Notes: a model not told the origin generated them from the sequence alone. Numbered from the stretch's first letter, positions 53,001-61,847 are shown. The stretch is 64,000 nucleotides of DNA from JALQUL01 sp040382935 (GCA_040382935.1 JBEIEP010000013.1:1-64000); one strand, 5' to 3'. Translations and numbers: made by a program.

Positions 53001-53279
53001 GTGCGCCTACGCCCAATTTTGATGACCACTTTGGCCATGATATTTGGCATGGTGCCGCTGGCCTTTGCGCTCACCGAAGGCTCAGAGCAGCGCGCGCCCA
53101 TGGGCCAGGCGGTGATTGGGGGCGTGATCACCTCCTCACTGCTAACCTTGGTGGTGGTGCCTGTGATGTATTGCTATATGGATGACTTGGCGAACTGGTT
53201 TAAGCGCCTTTGGACGGGGTCACAAGGCAAAGATTTGGGTAAATCCCCAGGTCAGGACGCCATAAGCCCAGGCCACTAA
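50067..53279 (+). CDS. RND-family multidrug efflux permease (HAE1/MdtC-like)
   Basis: A 1070-residue, 12-helix proton-driven pump. It starts 'MWFTRVSLQNPVFATMIMLA'. Helix 4 has 'GLLIDDAIVVRENIVRHVQM' with the paired Asp residues of the proton path. Two large periplasmic loops and the second-half helices 'SIIGVVMLMGLVTKNAILLV' follow. The start ATG has AGGGGC before it. Together with the adaptor upstream and the TolC gene at 54.1 kb it makes a tripartite pump; the substrate is unknown. Confidence 0.95.
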   Translation: MWFTRVSLQNPVFATMIMLAIMVLGAFSYQRLQVDQFPNVDFPVVVVVTDYPGASPEIVESEVSKKLEEGLNAIAGINALTSRSYEGQSVVVVEFQLHMEGRKAAEDVRERVALIKPTLRAEVKDSRVLRFDPSSKAIWSVALQAAPGATAQDAVSVTNWANQVLKKRLENVRGVGSVTLVGGTKREINIYLDPQAMESFGVTSDQVLAAVRNENQDLPAGAIRSLAQERVVQVQARVLRPDSFADIIVARKGGAPVKLGQVAKVADGAEELDTLALYNGERTLLLQVQKSQDENTIVVVDGLGKAVTELESQLPSGWRITPIYDGSRPIRVAVDNVRRTLFEGAALTILIVFLFLNSWRSTVITGLTLPISIIGTFLFMNLFGFTINMITLMALSLCVGLLIDDAIVVRENIVRHVQMGKSAYRASLEGTQEIGLAVLATTLSIVAVFLPIGFMGGIIGKFFHQFGITIVAAVLISMFVSFTLDPMLSSIWHDPSIDNHGAKRGAPRNLYDKTIGRVTGWFDVGTERLGDGYQRILRWSLRHKLTTLFAALMIFVGSVLMVPILGTEFVPKADFSETTLAFHTPAGSSLEVTEAKARQVEGIVRSFPEVRYTLTTMNTGNAPGKIYAAMYIRLVDRKDRSRNADQVSAALRERLLSVAGINLTHAGLTDAVGGNKQIELSLLGSDQQELERISFLVMDKLRQVQGLVDLDSSVKPNKPTIEVSVKREAASDLGLGVASIGNQLRTLLAGVTVGNWRAPDDQTYDVKVRLAPGARDATSDIERLPFAVTGADGSTKIIRLNQAADVKEAFGPNQINRRELSREVAINGNVFGRSAGEVSADIKTALDGIAMPPGYRYQFGGSTKNMSESFAYALSALALAIIFIYMILASQFKSFLQPLALMTSLPLTLIGVVLALMAFRSTLSMFSIIGVVMLMGLVTKNAILLVDFAIRSRESTVDEAGASQPGLPRTEALLLAAKVRLRPILMTTLAMIFGMVPLAFALTEGSEQRAPMGQAVIGGVITSSLLTLVVVPVMYCYMDDLANWFKRLWTGSQGKDLGKSPGQDAISPGH

Positions 53280-53336
53280 AATGGCAGACCTTTCAGAGTC
53301 CCTAGACGCAACATTTTTGAACATCGTTGACTTACC

Positions 53337-54011
53337 ATGAACGCTATCCAGAACGCCCCCTTTAACGCCGACCAGGCCAGATTCAACATGATTGAACAGC
53401 AAATTCGGCCGTGGAATGTATTGAATACAGCCATTCTTGACCTGCTCGATTCGGTGCCGCGCGATGCCTTTGTGCCTCTAGGGCAGCAGGCCTTGGCCTA
53501 TACCGACACCCAACTGCCCCTGCCCTGTGGGCAAAACATGCTGGAGCCCAAAATTGAAGCGCGTATGCTGCAAGACTTGGCCGTTCAGCCCCACGAAACC
53601 GTGCTTGAGGTGGGCACAGGTTCGGGGTATATGGCCGCCTTGTTGGGGCGTCAAGCGGCGAAAGTCGTGAGCCTGGAAATTCATCCGGAACTGGTGGAGT
53701 TGGCCAAGGGCAATCTCAAACGTGAAGGCATTGAAAACGTAGAGGTCATTTGCGCCGATGGTTCAAGTTATCGCCACGGCGACGCGCCGTTTGACGTCAT
53801 AGTTTTGAGTGGTTCAGTGGCTGAAGTGCCTGCATTTTTGTTGACACAACTCAAGCCGACTGGGCGTTTAATGGCTATCGTGGGGCAGTCCCCCATGATG
53901 CGGGCGCATTTGGTGAAGTGCGACGCGGTTGGGCGTTCGGTCACACAGGCCTGGGACACCGTGGCTCCCCGCTTGCAGGGTTTTGCTGAACCGTCGCGGT
54001 TTGTGTTTTAG
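53337..54011 (+). CDS. Protein-L-isoaspartate O-methyltransferase-like protein
   Basis: A 224-residue SAM-dependent methyltransferase of the PCM family: 'ARFNMIEQQIRPWNVLNTAI', 'VPRDAFVP', 'KIEARMLQDLAVQPHETVLE', 'VGTGSGYMAALLGRQAAKVV' and 'ICADGSSYRHGDAPFDVIVL'. PCM repairs damaged Asp residues. Next to a TolC gene this PCM-like protein is conserved in many betaproteobacteria, and its true substrate there is not known. Confidence 0.9.
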   Translation: MNAIQNAPFNADQARFNMIEQQIRPWNVLNTAILDLLDSVPRDAFVPLGQQALAYTDTQLPLPCGQNMLEPKIEARMLQDLAVQPHETVLEVGTGSGYMAALLGRQAAKVVSLEIHPELVELAKGNLKREGIENVEVICADGSSYRHGDAPFDVIVLSGSVAEVPAFLLTQLKPTGRLMAIVGQSPMMRAHLVKCDAVGRSVTQAWDTVAPRLQGFAEPSRFVF

Positions 54012-54073
54012 TTGAGAATTTCAATCCCCGTACCCAAGGCGTTGGGCATAGGGCGGTTACTTAAGGGCAGGGC

Positions 54074-55435
54074 ATGACAAAGGTTTCAACACAATTACTT
54101 GTGAGCGCGCGCAGGCCTCTTTCGATGGCTATTGCAACGGCTTTGATGCTGATCGGCCAGGCGGCCCACGCCCAAAGTTTAAGCACACTGTTTCAGTCGG
54201 CCACAGGCTACGACGCCACGTACGCCGCTGCCAAGGCCCAGGCCCAGGCCAGCCGTGCACGCGCGGACCAGGCCAGAGCGGGGGTGCTACCGGTGGCTGG
54301 ACTGTCGGCTGGCATTTCGCGGTCTTCGCAGGAAGTGATTCCCGATATCGGTACAAAAAGCGATAGAAGCTTTGGCGCAAGAAGCATGAGCTTGTCGCTC
54401 TCCCAGGCGCTGTACCGCCCCAGCAATTGGGCTACTTACGAACAGGGCAAACGGCAACTTGAGTTGGCCGATGCGGTACTGGCGGGGGCCGAGCAAGAGG
54501 TGATGATGCGCTTGTCGCAAGCCTATTTTGATGTACTGGCCGCGAAAGACACGCTGGTGTTTATTGGCGCACAAAAGGCCGCAATTACTGAACAGTTGGC
54601 AAGCGCCAAACGCAATTTTGAGGTGGGCACCAGCACCATTACCGACACGCGTGAGGCCCAAGCCCGTTACGACTTAATGCTGGCCCAAGAGGTTTCGGCG
54701 CAAAACGATTTACGCATCAAAACATTGGCGCTAGAGAGCGTATCGGGTGTTGCTGGGGCCCAGCCTAAACCACTGATGCCCGTTTCCGCATTGCCTGAGG
54801 TGGCCATTGGAACCCTGGACGAATGGGTGGTCAAGGCAGTTGCCGTACACCCCACCGTCAAACAGGCAACGCTGGCCGTTGCAGTGGCCAAGTTAGAAGT
54901 GGACAAAGCCAGCGCTGCCCACAAACCTACCGTCGATCTAACCGCCTCCTATGGCAAGAGTCAGAACGCGGGCGGCTCGGGCAGCTCGGCCATTGGTTCA
55001 CGTGCAACATCGGGCTCTATTGGGGTTAATTTCAACATGCCCCTTTTTGCAGGCTTTGCCCACGAAAACCGCATCAAAGAAACCATGGCCCTCTTAGACA
55101 AGGCCACTACCGACCTCACCAACGCCGAGCGATCAATAGCCCAGGCCGTGCGTTCCGCCTATCTGGGCACCCAGTCGCTGGCCGGGCAAATCAAGGCCTT
55201 GCAGGCTGCTGAGCAGTCCAGCCAAAGCGCCCTAGACGCCAACCGCTTGGGCTACCAAGTGGGCGTGCGTATCAACATAGACGTGCTGAATTCTCAAACC
55301 CAATTGTTCCAAACCAAACGCGATTTGGCCAAGGCGCGCTACGACTACCTGGTGGCAGGTCTTCGCCTCAGGCAAGCCGCAGGCCAGCTTGAAGTATCTG
55401 ACCTAGACCGGGTAAACGGCTTGCTTGCCCAGTAA
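54074..55435 (+). CDS. TolC-family outer membrane protein of the RND pump locus
   Basis: 453 residues with a signal peptide (ending QAAHAQS near residue 34). The TolC pattern is clear: 'LSTLFQSATGYDATYAAAKA', 'AKRNFEVGTSTITDTREAQA', 'GSIGVNFNMPLFAGFAHENR' and 'LGYQVGVRINIDVLNSQTQL'. The last two are the conserved segments of each half. It lies 62 bases after the PCM-like gene. It is distinct from the TolC-like gene at 10.8-12.4 kb, which has only weak resemblance. Confidence 0.93.
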   Translation: MTKVSTQLLVSARRPLSMAIATALMLIGQAAHAQSLSTLFQSATGYDATYAAAKAQAQASRARADQARAGVLPVAGLSAGISRSSQEVIPDIGTKSDRSFGARSMSLSLSQALYRPSNWATYEQGKRQLELADAVLAGAEQEVMMRLSQAYFDVLAAKDTLVFIGAQKAAITEQLASAKRNFEVGTSTITDTREAQARYDLMLAQEVSAQNDLRIKTLALESVSGVAGAQPKPLMPVSALPEVAIGTLDEWVVKAVAVHPTVKQATLAVAVAKLEVDKASAAHKPTVDLTASYGKSQNAGGSGSSAIGSRATSGSIGVNFNMPLFAGFAHENRIKETMALLDKATTDLTNAERSIAQAVRSAYLGTQSLAGQIKALQAAEQSSQSALDANRLGYQVGVRINIDVLNSQTQLFQTKRDLAKARYDYLVAGLRLRQAAGQLEVSDLDRVNGLLAQ

Positions 55436-55523
55436 AAGGGAGCGATCCGATTCTTTAAGCGGGCCAGTTGACTATTCCAACGCACTGTTTAAAAATGAAC
55501 TTAGCACGAATATGATTGGCGCT

Positions 55524-55721
55524 ATGGAAATAATTGCCCTGCGAACCACGCTAAAGCAGCAACCGACCGACCGAGACTATTGGCTAACTCGGCCTATATC
55601 AGAGCGAATGGCTGCGGTGGAACAATTGCGACGCCAAGCCTATCCGCTCACCAATCCGGACAACCATGCTAAGCACCGACTTCAAAGAGTTTTTAGAGTT
55701 ACTCAACTCCACGAACGTTGA
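55524..55721 (+). CDS. Small protein preceding the nucleotidyltransferase
   Basis: About 65 residues if it starts at the ATG at 55524 (another ATG at 55512). The pattern 'RDYWLTRPISERMAAVEQLR' and a basic end 'LQRVFRVTQLHER' recurs upstream of nucleotidyltransferase genes of this kind in many bacteria. It overlaps that gene by 56 bases in another frame. The function is unknown; the pair resembles a toxin-antitoxin or abortive-infection unit. Confidence 0.65.
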   Translation: MEIIALRTTLKQQPTDRDYWLTRPISERMAAVEQLRRQAYPLTNPDNHAKHRLQRVFRVTQLHER

Positions 55722-56130
55722 GTACATGGTGGTAGGCGGGTATGCGCTTGCCAGTTACGGACACCCGCGCTATACCGGCGACATTGATGTTTGGGTCAAT
55801 CAAACAAAGCCCAATATTAATAAATTGATTGATGCGTTAAACGCCTTTGGCTTTGCGAGCCTAGGATTAAAAGAATCTGATTTTTTAGAGTACGAAGCGG
55901 TCGTGCAATTAGGCTACCCGCCCACGCGCATCGATTTGCTTACCGCAATCGACGGCGTATTATTTGCGGATTGCTTCGAGCGAAAGTCAATGGCAACCAT
56001 TGATGGAATAGACATCGCTGTTATTGATATCGACGATTTCAAAACCAACAAATTGGCCGCTGGGCGTATGAAAGACTTGGCCGATTTAGAGTCGCTCAAC
56101 ACCGACCCTAGGCATTCAGCAGCGCCTTAA
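55666..56130 (+). CDS. MNT/AbiEii-type nucleotidyltransferase-like protein
   Basis: 154 residues with the nucleotidyltransferase head 'YMVVGGYALASYGHPRYTGD' and 'IDVWVNQ', which supplies two Asp metal ligands. A third, 'PTRIDLLTAIDGV', follows. The end has 'FKTNKLAAGRMKDLADLESL'. It belongs to the small nucleotidyltransferases found as toxins or antitoxins. AT-richer than its neighbours, with a compact partner upstream. Its 3' end overlaps the convergent DUF3445 gene by 23 bases. Confidence 0.82.
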   Translation: MLSTDFKEFLELLNSTNVEYMVVGGYALASYGHPRYTGDIDVWVNQTKPNINKLIDALNAFGFASLGLKESDFLEYEAVVQLGYPPTRIDLLTAIDGVLFADCFERKSMATIDGIDIAVIDIDDFKTNKLAAGRMKDLADLESLNTDPRHSAAP

Positions 56131-56872
56131 CACCGTGCAGATTTTTGTAGTCTAGGATGGCCTCTGACATGCTGTTGATGCTGTTTTTGACTCTGGTCAC
56201 TTTTTGCGGCGTATCGGCAATTTCCAGAAATGGCACCACCACCGTACGAATAAGAAATACGCTGGTGACACCCGGGGTGATGGTGTCAAAGGTTTGTACT
56301 TCGTACCTAAAAAACAGTCCATCCACCAACAAAGGTTCTACTTTTGCATAGCTAGGATGGTTGCTGAGTTCGGGGTTGGCGGTGAGTGTCCAAACCGTTC
56401 GGCTCCACGGGCCATTGCCACTGGCCATGACCTCTGCAATTTTTGGACTGGCGCGGCGCAACTCGTCACCATCGGCTACCGGTTGGTGAATGGCCGCCAG
56501 CGGCATCATGAATTTAGACAGCGGGTCCCAACCGCTTGGAAACGCCACAAAAAAAGCCTGCAACTGCCCATGGTGAAGAATCACCACGTCCTCTTCCAAT
56601 TGGTAACCCAAGTCCAGCACGTGGTTGGCCTGCAAGCCCAAATGCCGCGCAGTGGACTGCACAATTTGATCCGTTACCGCCTGTTCACTGCAGGCCCATA
56701 GGCCGTAAGGATGTGCGATGGCCGCTAATTCTTTGGACTTTTGGGCCAGATAGGCGGCATTGGGCGGATCGCAGCGCAACGGCCCTATCAGCTTTTTAAA
56801 GGTGGGGCGCATGGTGTAGGGGCGGTCCTCTACCATGGAGAAAAACAATTCGTCAGTGGGGTTGGAGGTCAT
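56108..56872 (-). CDS. DUF3445 / haem-dependent oxidative N-demethylase-like protein
   Basis: 254 residues from the ATG at 56872, chosen because the family N-terminus resembles 'VEDRPYTMRPTFKKLIGPL'. An ATG at 56941 and a longer frame to 57130 are possible. Family features: 'QLEEDVVILHHGQLQAFFVA', 'FPSGWDPLSKFMMPLAAIHQ', 'WSRTVWTLTANPELSNHPSY' and 'LFFRYEVQTFDTITPGVTSV'. Members are the alpha subunit of haem-dependent oxidative N-demethylase, but no companion subunit genes are near, so the substrate is unknown. Confidence 0.8.
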   Translation of the reverse strand: MTSNPTDELFFSMVEDRPYTMRPTFKKLIGPLRCDPPNAAYLAQKSKELAAIAHPYGLWACSEQAVTDQIVQSTARHLGLQANHVLDLGYQLEEDVVILHHGQLQAFFVAFPSGWDPLSKFMMPLAAIHQPVADGDELRRASPKIAEVMASGNGPWSRTVWTLTANPELSNHPSYAKVEPLLVDGLFFRYEVQTFDTITPGVTSVFLIRTVVVPFLEIADTPQKVTRVKNSINSMSEAILDYKNLHGVKALLNA

Positions 56873-57058
56873 AACAGTTATCGCCCATGGGCCAGAAATC
56901 TTGGACGGCGCAGTGCAGCCGTCCGCCTCTAAAGGGGACATTATCAAGGGTGGTAGGCTACAAAGGGAGCCGTTGATTGCAATAGACCGAACAAATGGCC
57001 CGACGGCATTCGTAAAATGGCCACAACACCAACTGTTTGCCTTTCTTAAAACCCTTTT

Positions 57059-58072
57059 ATGAAACATCAACTCGCCGTCATCATGGGCCGTTGGCAGCCT
57101 TTTCACAAAGGGCACGAAACGCTGCTGCATGCGGCATTACTGGCGGCTGAAAAAGTGCTGGTGGTGATGGGTTCGGCCCACCGGGCGCGCGATGTGCGTA
57201 ACCCCTTTACCTGGAACGAACGTAAAGAAATGCTGTTAGCCAGCGTGGACCCACCAACGGCGGCACGCTTGGTGTTTTTGCCGGTGCGTGACTATTTTGA
57301 CGACGTGCGCTGGGCCGCTGCGGTACGCCAAGGGGTGGGCCAGTTCGCCGCTGATAGCCAAGTGGTTTTGGTGGGCTATAAAAAGGACGCAAGCAGCTAC
57401 TACCTTGACCATTTTCCACAATGGCAGCACCTGACGGTTTCGCAGGAAATAGCGCTGGACGCGACAGCGCTTCGGCAGGTATTTTTTGAGACAGCAAATG
57501 CCGTAACGCGTGCCCAACAGTTGGCCCCTTTTGTACACCCCGGCGTGCTACAGAGTCTGCAAGTGCTGGCGGATGCGCTCTGGTACCCCAACCTGGTGCG
57601 CGAGTACCGGGCGGTACAGGACTACAAACGGCGGTGGCAGGCGGAGGTTTACCTGACAGCCGACGCGGTGGTGCTGGCCAACAACCATGTCTTGCTGATT
57701 CAACGCGGCGGTGACATTGGTCGTGGCCTATGGGCGCTGCCTGGGGGATTTGTGAACAAGGGCGAGCGGTTTTATAGCGCGAGCCTGCGTGAATTGCGCG
57801 AAGAGACGGGCTTGCAAGTGCCCGATGCCGCCCTGTACCAAGCCCACAAAGGGCACGAGGTGTTTGACCACCCCCTGCGCAGCCCCAGGGGCCGTTTGAT
57901 TACCTGTGCCTACCACTTTGACTTGGGTGAAACCGTCTTGCCCAAGGTTCAAGCCGATGACGATGCGGCCGATGTGCAATGGGTACCCCGGCACGAATTG
58001 GCGCAGTGGGAAGATGTGCTATTTGAAGACCACGCGGCGATTCTGGACCGCTTTATCGGTCTTTATCGCTAG
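57059..58072 (+). CDS. nadM: Bifunctional NMN adenylyltransferase / Nudix hydrolase
   Basis: A 337-residue fusion. Residues 1-175 are a NadM-type nucleotidyltransferase: 'IMGRWQPFHKGHETLLHAAL' with the HxGH motif. Residues about 200-337 are a Nudix domain with an exact box: 'GGFVNKGERFYSASLRELRE' then ETGL. The first half makes NAD from NMN and ATP; the second probably hydrolyses ADP-ribose. The 3' end overlaps the convergent waaA by 20 bases. Confidence 0.94.
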   Translation: MKHQLAVIMGRWQPFHKGHETLLHAALLAAEKVLVVMGSAHRARDVRNPFTWNERKEMLLASVDPPTAARLVFLPVRDYFDDVRWAAAVRQGVGQFAADSQVVLVGYKKDASSYYLDHFPQWQHLTVSQEIALDATALRQVFFETANAVTRAQQLAPFVHPGVLQSLQVLADALWYPNLVREYRAVQDYKRRWQAEVYLTADAVVLANNHVLLIQRGGDIGRGLWALPGGFVNKGERFYSASLRELREETGLQVPDAALYQAHKGHEVFDHPLRSPRGRLITCAYHFDLGETVLPKVQADDDAADVQWVPRHELAQWEDVLFEDHAAILDRFIGLYR

Positions 58073-59372
58073 CGCCTGGTATAGCGATGATCTCTCGCAG
58101 GGCCAGCAAGGTACGCACTGTCGCACCGCCGTTGTGTTGGGCAAATTGCCTGGCGGCTTGTCGATAGGCGGATAGCTGGTCAGCGTTGTGCAGCCAGTGC
58201 TGAGCGATGGTGATGGCGCTGGCGATATCCGGGACCGATTGGGCGGCTTGGCTGTTAATCGCCCCTTGTGCCGCCTCGGCAAAGTTATAGATTGAAGGGC
58301 CCAATATCACCGGGCAATCGTAGCGGCAGGCTTCGATCAGGTTTTGTCCGCCCAGGGGCAAAAAGGTGCCCCCTATCAGCGCACAGTCGGCCAAGGTGTA
58401 GTAAGCGCCCATCTCGCCCAAGGAGTCGCCCAACCAAACGGTTGAGGCCTCAAACGGTGGCGGTGTGTGGTCGGCCCAAGTGCTGCGGCGCGATACCTGC
58501 CAACCGGCTTGGCTTAGCAAGGCGGCCACCTCGTTAAACCGTTGAGGGTGGCGTGGCACGATCAGCCACTGCAGGTCAGAGCTGGGGGCTTGGGGTGTAA
58601 TGCTCAAGTGTTGCAGGGCCGATAGCCACAGGGCTTCTTCGCCTTCGCGGCTGCTGGCCAATACCACCACCGGGCGTTGGGCAGCGCCGCGCCAGCCTTG
58701 GCCCAGGGCCGTTAGCGCGGGGTTAACGCCGTGGTCAAATTTAATATTGCCCAAGGGCGGGCCGCACCGTGCGCCCAATCGCTGCAACCGGGATTGATCT
58801 GCGGCGCTTTGAGGCAGAGCCAAGGCCAAGGACGCGTAAGCGGGGCGCATCAACCATGCGCCCCATTGCAAAGTGCGGAGCAGGCTGCGCTCGCTCATGC
58901 GGGCGTTGACCAACACGGTGGGCACGCCATGGACTTGGCATTGGTGCAACAGTTCGGGCCAAATTTCGGTCTCAAACAGCAGACCAGCGATGGGGTGGTA
59001 ATGGGCCAAAAACCGGCGCGTTGCGCCAGGCGTATCCACTGGCCCCCAAGCTTGCAGGTCACCTTCGGCCAGCAGCGCCTTACCCGCTTGCCGCCCCGTG
59101 GCCGTGCCGTGGGTGAGCAGCAGTCGCGTGTTGGGGTATTGCTGGCGCAGGCCCTCCAGCAGGGGGCGGGCCGCTTGGGTTTCGCCCAGAGACACCAAAT
59201 GCACCCAAATCAGTGGGCGTCGGTCTACAGTGGGTGTTAACTTTTGATAAAAACCAAAGCGTTCAGGCAGGTAACGGCGGTACAGCGGTTCTTTAAAACT
59301 GCGCCACAGCAGCCTGAGCACGTAGGGCAGCACCAAAAAGGCGATCAAACCCCGTGCGATAAGCCTTGCCAT
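58053..59372 (-). CDS. waaA: 3-deoxy-D-manno-octulosonic acid (Kdo) transferase
   Basis: Attaches Kdo to lipid A on the cytoplasmic face of the inner membrane. 439 residues from the ATG at 59372; the frame is open upstream into waaC, but the anchor helix 'LIARGLIAFLVLPYVLRLLW' should be at the start. Also seen: 'IWVHLVSLGETQAARPLLEG', 'LLLTHGTATGRQ', 'LFETEIWPELLHQCQVHGVP' and 'GGTFLPLGGQNLIEACRYDC'. It may have VSLGE where most have VSVGE with the catalytic Glu. It does not overlap waaC, which ends 29 bases upstream. Confidence 0.94.
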   Translation of the reverse strand: MARLIARGLIAFLVLPYVLRLLWRSFKEPLYRRYLPERFGFYQKLTPTVDRRPLIWVHLVSLGETQAARPLLEGLRQQYPNTRLLLTHGTATGRQAGKALLAEGDLQAWGPVDTPGATRRFLAHYHPIAGLLFETEIWPELLHQCQVHGVPTVLVNARMSERSLLRTLQWGAWLMRPAYASLALALPQSAADQSRLQRLGARCGPPLGNIKFDHGVNPALTALGQGWRGAAQRPVVVLASSREGEEALWLSALQHLSITPQAPSSDLQWLIVPRHPQRFNEVAALLSQAGWQVSRRSTWADHTPPPFEASTVWLGDSLGEMGAYYTLADCALIGGTFLPLGGQNLIEACRYDCPVILGPSIYNFAEAAQGAINSQAAQSVPDIASAITIAQHWLHNADQLSAYRQAARQFAQHNGGATVRTLLALREIIAIPGASDKDR

Positions 59373-59401
59373 GGTGTGTGTTGTGCGCGGCTTTTGCTGG
59401 G

Positions 59402-60451
59402 TTAGGCCACGGCGGGCGCTGCTGGTTTTACCGTCGACAGCACCGATTGCCACGCCTTCCAAACCGCCTCAACAGGCGGTGTGGGACGGCTGAATACGGC
59501 CACCTGGCGTTGCGTGTTGACCGGACCCGTGCGCCAGGCCGTGTCAAAGTTGTAGATCTGTACATGGGGAAGGTCTAAGGCCACGGCCAAGTGGCTAAGA
59601 CCACTGTCCACGCCGATCACGCCGGTGCAGGTCAGCATGGTCTGGTGCAGCGCACCCAAGGTCATACGCGGCAAAATTTGAACCGATGCGTGTGGGCCAG
59701 CGGCCTGTGCAATACGCTGGCAGGTGGCTTGTTCGGCATCCGACCCATGCACCAGCACGCTGCCAAGACCTTGTGCCGCCAGCCGCTGTACCAGTTCCAC
59801 CCAGTGGGCCTCGGGCCAGGCTTTGTCAGAGCGGGAGCTGCCTTGTAACAACATCACCTGCGGGGCAACGGGCGTGGCCGCCGATGGCCGTTGTAGGCCG
59901 TAGTCAAGGGCGTGAGGCACCTCGTAGTTTTGCGATTTGGCGCACAGCAGGCGACCCCTTGTCATGGCGTGAACGTGGGGTTCTAGCCGTATGGCCACAT
60001 CGGCCGCCAAGCGCGTCAGGCGTTCGTAACTGGAGCCTTCGGTTTTGTTGGCCATGGCGATGCGTTGGCCGGGAATCGTGACTTTGGCCATGCCCATGAC
60101 CAGGGCCGATTTACTCAGGCCTTGCAAGTCAAACACGGCATCGTAGCGCTCAGAGCGCAGGTCGGCCACAAAGGCTTTCCATTCGGATTTGGTCTCTTTA
60201 GAAAACGGGCTACGCACCCACTTGCGCAGGTTGCAATGCACGATTTTGCGAATACCTTTGCACTGGGCCACCAGGTCGGCAAAGGCGGGCTCTACCACCC
60301 AGTCCACCACGATGTCATCACGGTATTTGTGCAAATCGGCCACCACGGGCAGGGTGTGAATCACATCGCCCAGCGAAGACAGCTTCACGATCAACACCCT
60401 AAACGGGCGGTTAGGGTCACTGTCTTCGATAAATAGGGGGTCTTTACGCAT
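59402..60451 (-). CDS. waaC: LPS heptosyltransferase I
   Basis: Adds the first heptose to Kdo2-lipid A. The 349-residue GT9-family enzyme has 'RVLIVKLSSLGDVIHTLPVV', 'DWVVEPAFADLV', 'FDLQGLSKSALVMGMAKV', 'QRIAMANKTEGSSYERL' and 'GVIGVDSGLSHLAVALDLPH'. It lies between the phosphohexomutase gene and waaA on the same strand, so the three likely form an LPS-core operon. Start ATG at 60451. Confidence 0.94.
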   Translation of the reverse strand: MRKDPLFIEDSDPNRPFRVLIVKLSSLGDVIHTLPVVADLHKYRDDIVVDWVVEPAFADLVAQCKGIRKIVHCNLRKWVRSPFSKETKSEWKAFVADLRSERYDAVFDLQGLSKSALVMGMAKVTIPGQRIAMANKTEGSSYERLTRLAADVAIRLEPHVHAMTRGRLLCAKSQNYEVPHALDYGLQRPSAATPVAPQVMLLQGSSRSDKAWPEAHWVELVQRLAAQGLGSVLVHGSDAEQATCQRIAQAAGPHASVQILPRMTLGALHQTMLTCTGVIGVDSGLSHLAVALDLPHVQIYNFDTAWRTGPVNTQRQVAVFSRPTPPVEAVWKAWQSVLSTVKPAAPAVA

Positions 60452-60464
60452 AAATGCTTCTAAG

Positions 60465-61847
60465 TTAGTGGGCTGCAGTTTCTAAGGCTGCATGGGGCAT
60501 CACGCTTTTGAGCAGGGCCAACATGGCCGACTCAATGCGGTGCAGTGCTTGTTCGTTGGTGCCTTCAAAGCGCAGTACCAGCACGGGGGTGGTGTTGGAG
60601 GCGCGTAGCAGGCCAAAGCCATCGGGCCAATCCACCCGCAGGCCGTCAATGGTACTGACTTTAGCGGGCGCCGCAAAAGCGGCTTGGGCAATGGCCTGGG
60701 CCACAACGCGTGGGGGTTCGCCCTCGGCGCACTTCACATTGAGTTCGGGGGTGGAGTGGCTGTTGGGCAGTGCGTGCAGGAGCGCATTGGCGTCGGCCAC
60801 GCGGCTCACAATCTCCAACAGGCGGCAGCCCGCGTAGGTGCCGTCGTCAAAGCCATACCAGCGCTCTTTAAAAAAGATGTGGCCACTCATCTCACCACCC
60901 AAAGGCGAGTCCACCTCGCGCATCTTGGCCTTGATCAGCGAGTGGCCGGTTTTGTACATCAGCGGCACGCCGCCGGCCTGTTCGATGGCGGGGGCTAATT
61001 GCTGGCTGCATTTCACATCAAACACAATGGTGCCGCCGGGTTGGCGCGCTAAAACATCGCGGGCAAACAACACCATTTGCCGGTCGGGGTAAATGGTTTG
61101 GCCGTCTTTGGTGACAATGCCCAGGCGGTCGCCGTCGCCATCAAAAGCCAGGCCCAGTTCGGCGTCACTGCTTTGCAGGGCTGCTATCAAGTCGCGCAGG
61201 TTTTCGGGTTTGCTGGGGTCGGGATGGTGGTTGGGAAATGTGCCGTCCACTTCGCTAAACAGCTCAATCACCTCGCAGCCCAAGGCTCTAAAAATCCCCG
61301 GTGCGCTGGCTCCTGCAATACCGTTACCGCTGTCCACCACAATTTTGAGGGGGCGCTTTAAGTGGATACCACCTACGATGCGTTGGATGTAGGCGGGCAG
61401 TACATCCTCTTGGCGCACCGAGCCACCGGCTTGCGGCTGCCAAGTTTGGTCGGCCATGATGCGGTGTAGGGCCTGTATAGCGTCGCCATAAATGGCTTGC
61501 CCCGCCAACACCATCTTGAAACCGTTGTAGTCTTTGGGGTTGTGGCTGCCGGTGATTTGAATGCCACTGGTGCACAGGGTGTGGGCCGCAAAATACAGCA
61601 TGGGCGTGGTCACCTGGCCCACATCGATCACTGCAACGCCCGACTCTTGCAGGCCTGCTATCAAGGCCTGTGCCAATTGTGCACCACTCAAACGCCCATC
61701 GCGCCCTACCGCCACGGTGCGCTCGCCTTGGCGCATGGCCACCGTGCCAAAGGCCAAGCCCAGGGCGTGCGCCACCTCGGGATTGACGGTGCTGGGGACT
61801 ATGCCTCGAATGTCGTAGGCTTTAAATATGGAGGGGCTTAGCTGCAT
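60465..61847 (-). CDS. Phosphomannomutase / phosphoglucomutase
   Basis: 460 residues from the ATG at 61847. Alpha-D-phosphohexomutase features in order: 'FKAYDIRGIVPSTVNPEVAH', the phosphoserine loop 'GIQITGSHNPKDYNGFKMV', the metal loop 'LAFDGDGDRLGIVT', the sugar loop 'GGEMSGHIFF' and the phosphate loop 'LRFEGTNEQALHRIE'. It interconverts the 1- and 6-phosphates of glucose or mannose for LPS and exopolysaccharide, like AlgC. First gene of the waaC-waaA unit, with the Ada/AlkA gene divergent 193 bases away. Confidence 0.93.
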   Translation of the reverse strand: MQLSPSIFKAYDIRGIVPSTVNPEVAHALGLAFGTVAMRQGERTVAVGRDGRLSGAQLAQALIAGLQESGVAVIDVGQVTTPMLYFAAHTLCTSGIQITGSHNPKDYNGFKMVLAGQAIYGDAIQALHRIMADQTWQPQAGGSVRQEDVLPAYIQRIVGGIHLKRPLKIVVDSGNGIAGASAPGIFRALGCEVIELFSEVDGTFPNHHPDPSKPENLRDLIAALQSSDAELGLAFDGDGDRLGIVTKDGQTIYPDRQMVLFARDVLARQPGGTIVFDVKCSQQLAPAIEQAGGVPLMYKTGHSLIKAKMREVDSPLGGEMSGHIFFKERWYGFDDGTYAGCRLLEIVSRVADANALLHALPNSHSTPELNVKCAEGEPPRVVAQAIAQAAFAAPAKVSTIDGLRVDWPDGFGLLRASNTTPVLVLRFEGTNEQALHRIESAMLALLKSVMPHAALETAAH

